Assembly: GCA_043758775.1 (NCBI GenBank)
Contig: JAYVMU010000046.1
Location: 88,929 to 152,928, forward strand
Source of the DNA: JACMMS01 sp043758775
Lineage (GTDB): Bacteria > Pseudomonadota > Gammaproteobacteria > Burkholderiales > Methylophilaceae
DNA length: 64,000 bases
Direction: 5' to 3'
Shown: in pieces, positions 1-8,866 of the stretch
How the letters are laid out: every line of letters begins with the position of its first letter
Numbering within the stretch: the stretch's first letter is position 1
Position numbers and translations under genes: made by a program
Notes under the pieces: generated by a model
The model's database searches: none
The model's input: the letters and a program-made list of their open reading frames with translations, nothing else
Told to the model about the DNA's origin: nothing

Positions 1-5
1 ACATC

Positions 6-1478
6 ATGCATGTAATGCTCAAACTTTGCTTACTCACAATATTGCTGAGTATTAATGCTAGTGCTTACGCAGCCAATGTAATCAACGCTGTACGGGTTTG
101 GCCATCTGCGGATTACACACGTATTACGCTTGAATCTGAACAGCCTCTAGTACATAAAATGACGGTACTAAAAAATCCGGATAGACTCGTATTGGATATT
201 GATGATATTGCATCTCCGGCCATGTTGAAGGCGTTGTCGGATAAAATTCTGGCGAGCGACCCTTATATTCAGTTGATACGTGTATCTAAAACCAAACCAA
301 CCTCTGTGCGCTTAGTGATTGATTTAAAATCAGAAGTTAAGCCTAATTTGTTTTTGTTAAAACCAGCAGGTGATTATAAACATCGCTTAGTACTCGATAT
401 TTACCCAATGCCAGATCCTTTAATGGCTATGCTAGATAATCGTAATATGCTCGAGTCCGCTGTTAAAATTGAGCCAGCTAAGCCAGATGCTGTTGTGACT
501 ACATCTACAGCAAAACCAACATTACAAGCTAGTACCACGCTCAATACGCAGGAAATAGCTGAGCCACCAGTATCTAATGACGTAATCAACCAGCCAATTA
601 CAGAGGTATTGCCTGATAGCAAACCTTTAGATAATAAAGCTTCTGAATCTAAACCAACAGATATTAAGCCAATAGAAACCAAGCAAGCTGAAGTTAAACC
701 AACTGAGGTAAAACCCGCTGAGCCTAAACCGAGCGAACCACTTATTAAGAATAAAGACAACGGTCGTATCATTGTAATTGCGATTGATGCGGGTCATGGT
801 GGTGAAGATCCAGGCGCGTTGGGGGCAAATGGCTCACATGAAAAAGACATTACACTAGCAGTCGCTAAAAAGTTAAAAGCGGTCATTGATGCGGAGCCTA
901 ATATGCGTGGTGTATTAACGCGTGATGCGGATTTCTTTATTCCATTGCATGGGCGAGTAGTAAAAGCCCGAAATGCACAGGCAGATTTATTTATTTCAAT
1001 CCATGCTGATGCGTTTACCAGTCCTGCTGCTAGAGGATCATCAGTGTTCGCGTTGTCCGAACGTGGTGCTACTAGCGCAACAGCACGTTATTTGGCTAAA
1101 AAAGAAAACGAGTCAGACTTAATCGGCGGCGTGAGTCTGGATAATAAAGACATTAATTTAGCAAGAACGCTGTTAGATTTATCGCAAACTGCCACAATTA
1201 ATGACAGCCTGAAGCTAGGTAAGGCAGTGTTAAGTAATGTTGGAAAAATTAATAGCTTACATAAAGGCTCGGTTGAGCAGGCAGCATTTGCGGTACTTAA
1301 ATCGCCAGATATTCCATCAATACTTGTTGAAACAGCGTTTATTAGCAACCCAGAAGAAGAGCGCAAGCTGTTAGATGAAAGCTATCAAACACAGCTAGCT
1401 AATTCAATCTTAGCGGGCGTTAAGAAGTATTTCTCTAGTAATCCTCCGCTTGCTAAAACAAAAATAGCGGATAGATGA
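6..1478 (+). CDS. amiC: N-acetylmuramoyl-L-alanine amidase (AmiC type)
   Basis: Periplasmic zinc amidase that cuts the bond between MurNAc and the stem peptide during daughter-cell separation. The N-terminus is a signal peptide ending near SAYAA (about residue 23). An AMIN domain follows (residues about 25-135), then a long Lys/Pro/Glu-rich low-complexity linker (about 150-250), then an Amidase_3 domain from about 255. Zinc-site motifs are visible: IDAGHGGEDPG with His264, HEKD, SIHADAF and VETAFISNPEEE. The total of 490 residues suits AmiC-like proteins. The ORF is open to the window edge, so the start is uncertain; ATG at 6 or 15 both give a good signal peptide. In many proteobacteria this gene lies next to mutL and miaA, as it roughly does here. 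Confidence 0.9.
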   Translation: MHVMLKLCLLTILLSINASAYAANVINAVRVWPSADYTRITLESEQPLVHKMTVLKNPDRLVLDIDDIASPAMLKALSDKILASDPYIQLIRVSKTKPTSVRLVIDLKSEVKPNLFLLKPAGDYKHRLVLDIYPMPDPLMAMLDNRNMLESAVKIEPAKPDAVVTTSTAKPTLQASTTLNTQEIAEPPVSNDVINQPITEVLPDSKPLDNKASESKPTDIKPIETKQAEVKPTEVKPAEPKPSEPLIKNKDNGRIIVIAIDAGHGGEDPGALGANGSHEKDITLAVAKKLKAVIDAEPNMRGVLTRDADFFIPLHGRVVKARNAQADLFISIHADAFTSPAARGSSVFALSERGATSATARYLAKKENESDLIGGVSLDNKDINLARTLLDLSQTATINDSLKLGKAVLSNVGKINSLHKGSVEQAAFAVLKSPDIPSILVETAFISNPEEERKLLDESYQTQLANSILAGVKKYFSSNPPLAKTKIADR

Positions 1479-1560
1479 TTGAATTTTAGTTAATTTATAT
1501 CATTATTATTCAGATGCTTATCACATCAATTATGTGCTTGAGTAATTAAAAGGAGCAAAT

Positions 1561-2583
1561 ATGAAAGCAGTTGCCTTACTTAGATATTTGCCAATTAGCC
1601 ACCCTGAATCACTTATAGATGTTGAATTGCCTCAGCCTAAAGCATCAGGTCGTGATTTATTGGTGCGTGTGTTGGCGGTTGCGGTGAATCCTGTTGATAC
1701 AAAAGTACGTAAACCTAAAGATAAAATAGAAGCTGAGCCTAAAGTATTGGGCTGGGATGCGGCAGGTGAAGTGGTCGAAACTGGCCCACAATGCACGTTG
1801 TTTAAAGTTGGCGATAAAGTTTATTATGCTGGTTCTATTATGCGTTCTGGCACTAATGCCGAATATCAGCTAGTGGATGAACGTATTGTGGGGCAGATGC
1901 CAGAATCGCTAAGTATAGAAGCGGCTGCAGCGCTGCCCCTCACCGCGGTAACGGCGTGGGAATCCTTATTTGATCGGCTTGGCATATCGCTGGTCGCTGA
2001 GAGGAATCACGGCAAAAGTATCTTGATTATTGGCGGCGCAGGTGGTGTAGGCTCAATTGCTATCCAGCTTGCCGCTAAACTAGCAGGGCTCACTGTGATT
2101 GCCACGGCTTCACGCCCGGAGACTGTGCGTTGGGTAAAAAACCTGGGTGCGCAACATGTGGTTAATCACCGAGAAAATATAGTCACACAGATGCAGACAA
2201 TTAACTTGACTGAAGTTGATTATATTTTGTGCAACAACGACACCGATACCTATTTCCCTGTGATGGCAGAGCTAATTAAAGCACAAGGTAAAATCTGCTC
2301 TATTGTAGAAACAACTAAACCTGTAGATTTAGGCCTGCTAAAAAACAAAAGTGCTACTTTTGTCTGGGAATTGATGTTTACTCGTTCTACCTATCAAACT
2401 GATGACATGGTGAATCAGCATCATATTTTAGATTTAGTGGCTGGCTTGATTGATTACGGCACGATTAAAACCACTGTGAATCAGGTATTAACGCCGATTA
2501 ACGCTGCAAATTTACGTGCTGCACATGCCCAGCTTGAATCTGGTAATACGATAGGAAAAATCGTGTTAAGCGGCTGGAGTTAA
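1561..2583 (+). CDS. MDR-family NAD(P)H-dependent oxidoreductase (quinone-reductase/zinc-less ADH-like)
   Basis: Medium-chain dehydrogenase/reductase of 340 residues. The N-terminal GroES-like domain (residues about 1-130) lacks the Cys/His catalytic zinc ligands and reads NPVDTK where zinc enzymes carry a Cys, so it belongs with the quinone oxidoreductase-like branch. The Rossmann fold has the glycine motif IIGGAGGVGSIAIQ at about residue 157. It probably reduces quinones or enals with NADPH, but the substrate cannot be told from sequence. The start is supported by AAGGAG just upstream of the ATG. Its last codons overlap the 3' end of the convergent helicase gene by 4 bp. It sits between amiC and mutL, where neighbours in related genomes are usually closer together. 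Confidence 0.8.
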   Translation: MKAVALLRYLPISHPESLIDVELPQPKASGRDLLVRVLAVAVNPVDTKVRKPKDKIEAEPKVLGWDAAGEVVETGPQCTLFKVGDKVYYAGSIMRSGTNAEYQLVDERIVGQMPESLSIEAAAALPLTAVTAWESLFDRLGISLVAERNHGKSILIIGGAGGVGSIAIQLAAKLAGLTVIATASRPETVRWVKNLGAQHVVNHRENIVTQMQTINLTEVDYILCNNDTDTYFPVMAELIKAQGKICSIVETTKPVDLGLLKNKSATFVWELMFTRSTYQTDDMVNQHHILDLVAGLIDYGTIKTTVNQVLTPINAANLRAAHAQLESGNTIGKIVLSGWS

Positions 2584-4130
2584 TAGCGTCTTTTTGGCAA
2601 AAAATCTAACTCGCGCAAGGTGTCACCATAGCCAGCTTGTGAGAGTAGGGCGCGTTCAATATAACGGCTAACAGCCTTTCTGTAGTTGCTGATTAAATCT
2701 TTATCAACAAATAGGTCGGAAAATTTGTAGGATAGCCAAGCGTATAAGCTAATGTTCTGGCTGAGTATTTCTGCCGATTCTAAATATTGCGCGTTATGCG
2801 AATCTAACCAGACTGGCTTTATTGGCAAGTGCCTAATGGTCGATGTATAAACACTTTTTAGGCAAAGTAAAAAGTAGTCTTTTTCTATATTCACATTGAG
2901 TGAAATTGGCGCATTAGTGAAGGTAAGTTTATCATGCAGCGCCATTCTAGGTGCAAATGCATCGACTAATAAGGCTTGAGTAAATTGCGTGGCGGTGGAT
3001 GCAAGCGTCAATAAATCATGGTTAAATTTTACATGGGTCGTGAAGTACTCAAAGCATTCACTGATTTTTGCCGTATGCAATTTATTAGCAATGGCTTCGA
3101 TCTGACCAAAACTGGGTGCTATGGGCAGTTTTTGTAAATCTGCAGTGTCATCCGTGTTTAGCATATGCTCAATATGGATGCGCTCATCATCTTCAAATAC
3201 ATTGACATAGCCTGTTTCATAAATGCCGAAGCGACCTGCGCGCCCAGCTATTTGGCGCACTTCAGTGGCATTAAGTAGGCGGGATGCTACACCATCAAAT
3301 TTATGAATGTTAGTAAATAATACGCGTCGAATCGGCAAGTTTAAGCCCATGCCAATAGCATCTGTTGCTACTAAAATATCCGCTGTGCCCTTGCTAAATC
3401 GTTCAGATTCAGTTCTGCGTACTTCAGGTGACAGTGCACCGTAGATGCTTGCCACGGTGTGGCCCCACTGTCTGAATCGTGCGCTAAACGTTAAAACATC
3501 TTTGCGACTAAAAGCGATAATTGCATCGCCTTTTTGCAACTGGTTTTTGAGTTTTAGTTTGCTATAATGTTTGCCGCAAATACTTGCTTCTTCTAAGACT
3601 AATGGCGTTTTACGTTGTAAATAAGTAATTTCATAAGTTTCATTTAATGCTGTAATCACCTTAATACATGGTGTAGTCACTGCGTTAGAACCACAGATAA
3701 ATATTTGTCGGGCTGGTACACCGACCAATGCTGCTGTCCAAGCACTGCCGCGGTCTGGGTCTTGCAGCATTTGGATTTCATCAATAATAGCGATATCAAT
3801 TGGGTTATTGGGATGCATCATCTCAATGGTAGATGCGGTGTGGTTTGCTCCTTCCATTAATACACGCTCTTCACCTGTAATGAGATTGCAAGGCACGCCA
3901 GCGGCTACTAGTCTATCGCGGATTTCCATGGCTAATAAACGTAATGGCGCTAGGTAAACGCCAGATTTGCTCTGTATTAAGACTTCTAAAGCATTGTGCG
4001 TTTTGCCAGAGTTAGTTCGGCCTAGATAAAAATGGTGATGCCGTTGCATTGCCCGCGCTTTTGCAAAACCGTAGACATAATCATTTAACTCGTCTTGTAG
4101 TGCTAATAATTTGATTGTGCTTAATTTCAT
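2580..4130 (-). CDS. Suv3-like DExH-box RNA helicase
   Basis: Superfamily 2 helicase resembling mitochondrial Suv3. Walker A is GRTNSGKTH, the DExH-like Walker B is IDEIQMLQD, motif III region is FICGSNA, and the C-terminal helicase half has IVATDAIGMGLNLP and QIAGRAGRFG. The family uses ATP to unwind RNA, in mitochondria as part of the degradosome; a role in bacterial RNA turnover is inference. The start was placed at the ATG at 4128-4130, giving 516 residues beginning MKLSTIKLL. A longer GTG reading from 4166 adds twelve residues that do not look like part of the family and nearly touches the divergent mutL start. No relatives of its pathway lie next to it. Confidence 0.8.
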   Translation of the reverse strand: MKLSTIKLLALQDELNDYVYGFAKARAMQRHHHFYLGRTNSGKTHNALEVLIQSKSGVYLAPLRLLAMEIRDRLVAAGVPCNLITGEERVLMEGANHTASTIEMMHPNNPIDIAIIDEIQMLQDPDRGSAWTAALVGVPARQIFICGSNAVTTPCIKVITALNETYEITYLQRKTPLVLEEASICGKHYSKLKLKNQLQKGDAIIAFSRKDVLTFSARFRQWGHTVASIYGALSPEVRRTESERFSKGTADILVATDAIGMGLNLPIRRVLFTNIHKFDGVASRLLNATEVRQIAGRAGRFGIYETGYVNVFEDDERIHIEHMLNTDDTADLQKLPIAPSFGQIEAIANKLHTAKISECFEYFTTHVKFNHDLLTLASTATQFTQALLVDAFAPRMALHDKLTFTNAPISLNVNIEKDYFLLCLKSVYTSTIRHLPIKPVWLDSHNAQYLESAEILSQNISLYAWLSYKFSDLFVDKDLISNYRKAVSRYIERALLSQAGYGDTLRELDFLPKRRY

Positions 4131-4172
4131 TGAACGGAATTTAACGCAAAACAGGTAAAATAGCACTCAAAT

Positions 4173-6026
4173 ATGCTTATCAAATTACTGCCAGACCAAC
4201 TTATTAGTCAAATCGCGGCCGGCGAGGTGGTAGAACGTCCAGCTTCTGCACTAAAGGAATTGCTAGAAAACAGCTTGGATGCCGGTAGCACCGAGATTGT
4301 AGTGGCTTTGCTACAAGGCGGTGTTAAGCAGTTACGTGTGACAGATAATGGCGGAGGCGTGGCCAAAGATGACTTAAATCTAGCCCTGACTCGCCACGCG
4401 ACCAGCAAAATTGCCAGTTTAGATGACTTGGAGAATGTGGCTAGCCTTGGATTCAGAGGCGAAGCGCTTGCCAGTATTGCCTCAGTTTCACGTACACAAC
4501 TAATCAGCCGCATTCCATCTGATAAACACGCATGGCGTATTGGCTCGGATGGCAGTGAACTATCCAGCATAGAACCAGCCGCTTTGGATATAGGTACAAT
4601 TGTTGAAGTAAATGATTTGTACTTCAATACGCCTGCGCGGCGCAAGTTCTTAAAAACTGAAAGCACGGAATTTGGACATTGTGAGGCGGCTTATGAGCGT
4701 GCGGCTTTATCACGACCTGAAGTTGCTTTTATGCTGCAGCATAATGGGCGCGCCTTAAGTCGTTTAAGCGCCTCTGAGCCACTAAAACGTTTTGCTGAGG
4801 TGTTGGGCGCAGAGTTCGCCGCTGAATCAGTCTATGTGGATGAAAACGCAGCAGGTTTGCGTTTATGGGGTATGGCAGCCAAGCCAACATTCAATCGTAA
4901 TAGCCGTGATACACAGTATGTGTATGTCAACGGCCGTTTTGTACGCGATAAGTTGGTAAGTCACGCTATCCGTCAGGCCTATCAGGATGTGTTACACCAC
5001 GATCGCCATCCAGCTTATGTGCTGTTTTTAGAGCTAGACCCGAGTTTGGTCGATGTAAATGTGCATCCTGCCAAAACTGAAGTGCGTTTTAGAGAAGGCC
5101 AAGCGATACATCGTTTTATTTTTCACTCATTGCATAAAGCATTGGCAACGCCAACTGGGGTGTCTAATTTGGTGACTGCCAGCCAAGTTCCTAGCAATCC
5201 ATTTGCCGCTAATACTAATAGTGGAACATATCCAACCTTTCAATCGCAGATGGACTTGCGTGTAGCACAGCCACAAGATTTTTATCGAACGTTGTTTGGA
5301 AATGTAGCGCAAGCTGATAACCGTGAGTTTTCTAGCCCAGTGTGTTATGGGCAAGAGTTTCAGTCGGGTCCTATTCAATCAAATAATTACGAGCCAGCTA
5401 ATCATCAACAAAATGATACTGCACAAGGCTTTCCACTGGGTTTTTCTGTTGCGCAGATTCATGGGGTATATGTGCTTGCGCAAAATAATTTAGGTCTCGT
5501 GGTGGTGGATATGCATGCAGCGCACGAGCGCATCATGTATGAAAAACTCAAGAATGCGCTAGATGCAAATGATTCCGTTGCAATGCAACCTTTGCTGTTA
5601 CCAGTCAGTTTTCAGGCAGATAGGCTGGAAGTTGCAACGGTGGAAAATGAACTAGCCATAGCTAGTCAAAGCTTACAAAAACTCGGTTTTGATATTGCCG
5701 TGTTATCTCCCGTAACCTTGGCGGTGCGGGCTGTGCCAGTAATGTTACAAGATGCTGATGTGGTTATGTTGGCGCGTGATGTACTGCGCGATTTACGTGA
5801 ATACGGTGCTAGCCGTGCGCTTACCGAACGCAGAAACGAGATGCTCGGTACTATGGCTTGCCATGCCGCAGTACGCGCCAATCGTATTTTAACGATTACT
5901 GAGATGAATGCTTTGCTACGTGATATGGAAGCGACTGAACGCTCAGGCCAATGCAATCATGGGCGCCCAACCTGGTTTCAGGTGACTATGAGTGATTTGG
6001 ATAAAATGTTTATGCGGGGTAAGTAA
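4173..6026 (+). CDS. mutL: DNA mismatch repair protein MutL
   Basis: MutL couples mismatch recognition by MutS to strand incision. The N-terminal GHKL ATPase shows ENSLDAG, DNGGG and GFRGEAL in order, then YVNGRFV and VDVNVHPAKTEVRF. A variable linker covers about residues 325-425. The C-terminal dimerisation domain contains DMHAAHERIMYE (from residue 446), ACHAAVRAN and CNHGRPT. These match the metal-binding endonuclease motifs of MutH-independent MutL proteins and are not found in the enterobacterial type. The length of 617 residues is normal. It is followed 14 bp later by an AT-rich orphan gene and then miaA, its usual partner. Confidence 0.96.
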   Translation: MLIKLLPDQLISQIAAGEVVERPASALKELLENSLDAGSTEIVVALLQGGVKQLRVTDNGGGVAKDDLNLALTRHATSKIASLDDLENVASLGFRGEALASIASVSRTQLISRIPSDKHAWRIGSDGSELSSIEPAALDIGTIVEVNDLYFNTPARRKFLKTESTEFGHCEAAYERAALSRPEVAFMLQHNGRALSRLSASEPLKRFAEVLGAEFAAESVYVDENAAGLRLWGMAAKPTFNRNSRDTQYVYVNGRFVRDKLVSHAIRQAYQDVLHHDRHPAYVLFLELDPSLVDVNVHPAKTEVRFREGQAIHRFIFHSLHKALATPTGVSNLVTASQVPSNPFAANTNSGTYPTFQSQMDLRVAQPQDFYRTLFGNVAQADNREFSSPVCYGQEFQSGPIQSNNYEPANHQQNDTAQGFPLGFSVAQIHGVYVLAQNNLGLVVVDMHAAHERIMYEKLKNALDANDSVAMQPLLLPVSFQADRLEVATVENELAIASQSLQKLGFDIAVLSPVTLAVRAVPVMLQDADVVMLARDVLRDLREYGASRALTERRNEMLGTMACHAAVRANRILTITEMNALLRDMEATERSGQCNHGRPTWFQVTMSDLDKMFMRGK

Positions 6027-6039
6027 TGAAAGTTATTGT

Positions 6040-6618
6040 ATGACAGTTCAACAACAATGGGAGGAATTTTTAAGTCCTGAAGTTTTGAAAGATAAAATAC
6101 TTTCTGCATCAATGATGTTAATTATTTATGAGTTATTAAAAGATTCAATAATAGGTCGAATTAAAGATTTTTATTCTACTGGATTTAATGTAAGTGGCCC
6201 TATAGTTGATGACTCTTATCAAGAACAAGTTCTTGGATTAAACAAAAACATTCTTTACGCTTCTCTTGAATGGTTGAAAAGCCGTGAGGCCATTAATAAT
6301 GAAGATTTATTGATGTTTGAGCAGGTAAAGAAGGCTCGCAATTGTTTAGCTCACGAGCTTTCTTTACTCATTACAAAGGCTCTAGATATTGATGTTGTTA
6401 ACTCTTTTCAGAATACTTTTTATTTATTAAACAAAATTGAAATTTGGTGGGTGGTAAATTTGGAATTAGCTACAAACTCTGATTATAGCGACATTGAGGT
6501 AGATGAAGACAGGATTGTTCCCGGACCTATATTATCAATACAAATGATGCTTGAGGTCTTGTCGGGCAATTCAAAATTATTAGAGAAATATAGAGAAGTT
6601 AGCAAAAACAAAAACTGA
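6040..6618 (+). CDS. HEPN-like hypothetical protein between mutL and miaA
   Basis: Protein of about 192 residues beginning MTVQQQWEEF. I do not recognise a named family. It is mainly helical and contains KKARNCLAHEL, whose RNxxxH core matches the Rx4-6H signature of HEPN ribonuclease or nucleotide-binding domains. No nucleotidyltransferase antitoxin partner lies beside it. The reading frame can be extended upstream to 5992 inside mutL, but the ATG at 6040, after the mutL stop, is a more sensible start. The DNA is visibly more AT-rich than mutL and miaA, and the gene separates two genes that are normally adjacent, so recent acquisition is likely. A toxin or defence role is only a possibility. 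Confidence 0.6.
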   Translation: MTVQQQWEEFLSPEVLKDKILSASMMLIIYELLKDSIIGRIKDFYSTGFNVSGPIVDDSYQEQVLGLNKNILYASLEWLKSREAINNEDLLMFEQVKKARNCLAHELSLLITKALDIDVVNSFQNTFYLLNKIEIWWVVNLELATNSDYSDIEVDEDRIVPGPILSIQMMLEVLSGNSKLLEKYREVSKNKN

Positions 6619-6634
6619 CTATCAATTTAATTTT

Positions 6635-7573
6635 ATGATACAAAAATTCTCAGCAATTTTCCTAATGGGCCCAACCGCAAGCGGAAAAACTGGCGCTGCG
6701 GTGCATCTTTATCAGCACTTACCAGTAGAAATCATCAGTGTGGATTCTGCACTGGTTTTCAAAGACATGGATATTGGTACTGCTAAGCCAGATGCGGCTA
6801 CGCTTGCACTTGCACCGCACCACCTTATTAATATCATCGACCCGACGAGTGCGTATTCTGCGGCTAATTTTAGAGGTGATGCTTTACGTTTAATGGCAGA
6901 TATTACATCGCGTGGAAAAATCCCCTTACTGGTTGGTGGCACGATGTTGTACTTTAAGGCGTTGGAGGGCGGCTTAAGTGGTCTGCCAGAAGCTGATGCA
7001 AAAGTTCGAGCACTATTGGATGCTGAAGCGGCACAAATCGGCTGGCCTGTCATGCATGATAAGCTAGCGCAAATAGACGCTACAACCGCCGCACGCTTGA
7101 TGCCTAATGATGCTCAGCGCATACAGCGTGCTTTGGAAGTGCATGCGATTACTGGTAAAACTATGACACAGTTATTTGCTGAGCAAACCAATGAAGCATT
7201 GCCTTATAACCTACTCAAAATTGCATTAATCCCGAGTGATAGAGCCGTATTGCACACACGTATTGCTACGCGCTTTGATGAGATGCTTAAAGGTGGGTTT
7301 GTAGATGAGGTAAAAGCCTTACTTAAAACTTATGACTTAACTCCCGACATGACTTCTATGCGCTGTGTGGGATATAGACAAGCTTTAGAGCATTTGCATG
7401 GAGATTACTCTCTAGCAGAGTTGCGTGACCGAGGCATTTTTGCTACGCGCCAATTAGCAAAACGCCAGTTAACTTGGTTGCGTGGTATGGATGATGTGGT
7501 GACGTTGGATTGTTTGGATACAAACCTAAATGAATTGGTATTTAATAATATAAATCAATTTATTAGAGAATAG
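6635..7573 (+). CDS. miaA: tRNA dimethylallyltransferase
   Basis: Transfers the dimethylallyl group from DMAPP to N6 of A37 in tRNAs that read codons starting with U, the first step toward ms2i6A. The P-loop is GPTASGKT at residues 12-19. It is followed by the family motifs SVDSALVFKDMDIGTAKP, GGTMLYFKAL and, near the end, RQLAKRQLTWLR. The length of 312 residues is typical. It begins 16 bp after the HEPN-like gene, so the three genes may share a transcript with mutL. It ends facing dapC. Confidence 0.96.
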   Translation: MIQKFSAIFLMGPTASGKTGAAVHLYQHLPVEIISVDSALVFKDMDIGTAKPDAATLALAPHHLINIIDPTSAYSAANFRGDALRLMADITSRGKIPLLVGGTMLYFKALEGGLSGLPEADAKVRALLDAEAAQIGWPVMHDKLAQIDATTAARLMPNDAQRIQRALEVHAITGKTMTQLFAEQTNEALPYNLLKIALIPSDRAVLHTRIATRFDEMLKGGFVDEVKALLKTYDLTPDMTSMRCVGYRQALEHLHGDYSLAELRDRGIFATRQLAKRQLTWLRGMDDVVTLDCLDTNLNELVFNNINQFIRE

Positions 7574-7597
7574 TTGTAATAAATTACATAAACTATT
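7569..7597. terminator. AT-rich hairpin at the miaA/dapC convergent ends
   Basis: Outer arms AATAGTT (7569-7575) and AACTATT (7591-7597) flank inner arms GTAAT (7576-7580) and ATTAC (7583-7587), with a three-base bulge. It lies exactly where two genes meet tail to tail. The stem is all AT-rich and there is no clear T-tract, so a terminator role is weakly supported. Confidence 0.35.
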
Positions 7598-8786
7598 AAA
7601 TAGCAATTTTCTGCATACGTTTCGCAGCTTCTACGCACTCATTAAATGATGCTACCAACGCCATACGGATAAAGTTTTTGCCCGGATTTACGCCATGCGC
7701 ATCACGTGCTAAAAAGCTGCCTGGTAATACCGTGATATTAAAATCCCTATAGAGTTGGATTGCTAATTCAGTATCTGAGATAGGGGTTTTTGCCCAGAGA
7801 TAAAATGCGGCATCTGGCATTCCAACTTCTAAAACATTCATTAGCATAGGTGTTACCGCGTTAAATTTTTCCGCATACAGTCTGCGGTTTTCAATTACGT
7901 GAGCTTCATCATTCCACGCAGCAATGCTGGCATACTGTACGGCTGGATTCATGGCGCAGCCTTGGTAGGTGCGATATAAAGAAAATTTCTCTATTAAATT
8001 AGCATCGCCAGCTACAAAACCTGAACGCATACCCGGTACATTGGAACGTTTTGATAGAGAACTGAAAATGATTAGATTTTTAAAGTTACGGCCTAATTTA
8101 TGTGCCGCTTGCAAAGCGCCTAATGGTGGATTGGTTTCATCAAAGTAAATTTCTGAATAACACTCATCAGCAGCGATGATAAAACCGTATTTGTCTGATA
8201 ATTCAAAAATAGCCTGCCATTGCGCCAGACTCATCACTTTGCCAGAAGGGTTGCCAGGGCTGCATACATACACTAATTGCGTACGTTGTAACACCTCAAC
8301 TGGCACGCTGCTAAAGTCCATAGCATGATTATTTTCAGGTGTGGTGTTGAGAAAGTAGGGTTCTGCACCTGCTAGAAAAGCTGCGCCTTCATAAATTTGG
8401 TAAAACGGATTAGGCGAAATCACCACCGGTTTCTTATCGTTAGTCTTAGCACTGATAACAGCCTGTGCTATGGCAAATAACGCTTCTCGACTACCCGCGA
8501 CAGGTAAAATCTCTGTTTCAAAATTAAGTGCTGGTATGTCATAACGGCGGGTAATCCATGCTGAAATCGCTTTGCGCAACTCAGGGATGCCCGCTGTAGT
8601 AGGGTAGGTAGCAAGCCCGTTTAAATTGTCCACTAATGCCTTTTTTATCAGCTCTGGTGTGGTATGTTTAGGCTCGCCTATCGAAAGATTAATCGGTGTA
8701 TAGGCTGGGTTGGGGGTGATGTCCTTGAATAAATCACGTAAGCGCTGAAAAGGATAAGGTTGCAATTGGTTTAAATTTATATTCAT
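7596..8786 (-). CDS. dapC: Succinyldiaminopimelate transaminase (DapC-type aminotransferase)
   Basis: Fold-type I PLP aminotransferase of 396 residues. Motifs are NLSIGEPKH near the N-terminus, AGSREALF, CSPGNPSGKV, AADECYSEIYF and the Schiff-base lysine K246 in SSLSKRSNVPGMRSGF. The opening LQPYPFQRLRDLF and the overall pattern match the DapC group that converts N-succinyl-2-amino-6-ketopimelate to N-succinyl-L,L-diaminopimelate in lysine and peptidoglycan synthesis. A related ArgD-like specificity cannot be fully excluded. The start at ATG 8786 gives the usual N-terminus. It is convergent with miaA and divergent from the DMT permease. Confidence 0.85.
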   Translation of the reverse strand: MNINLNQLQPYPFQRLRDLFKDITPNPAYTPINLSIGEPKHTTPELIKKALVDNLNGLATYPTTAGIPELRKAISAWITRRYDIPALNFETEILPVAGSREALFAIAQAVISAKTNDKKPVVISPNPFYQIYEGAAFLAGAEPYFLNTTPENNHAMDFSSVPVEVLQRTQLVYVCSPGNPSGKVMSLAQWQAIFELSDKYGFIIAADECYSEIYFDETNPPLGALQAAHKLGRNFKNLIIFSSLSKRSNVPGMRSGFVAGDANLIEKFSLYRTYQGCAMNPAVQYASIAAWNDEAHVIENRRLYAEKFNAVTPMLMNVLEVGMPDAAFYLWAKTPISDTELAIQLYRDFNITVLPGSFLARDAHGVNPGKNFIRMALVASFNECVEAAKRMQKIAI

Positions 8787-8866
8787 AGCCCGTATTATAA
8801 GGGATGCAGTCGGAAATTTGCATGTGCTAACATAGATTAAGAATGCTTATATTTTAAAGGGTTATT

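Noticed and set aside
401..772. Minus-strand 123-codon ORF inside amiC
   Set aside because: It is an out-of-frame shadow of the Lys/Pro-rich linker; low complexity, no ribosome site, no family look.
4131..4166. Upstream GTG extension of the helicase
   Set aside because: It adds 12 hydrophobic residues, reaches almost to the mutL start and lacks a ribosome site; ATG at 4130 is better.
5992..6039. Upstream extension of the HEPN-like gene within mutL
   Set aside because: It would overlap the mutL C-terminus with unconvincing residues; ATG 6040 follows the mutL stop.
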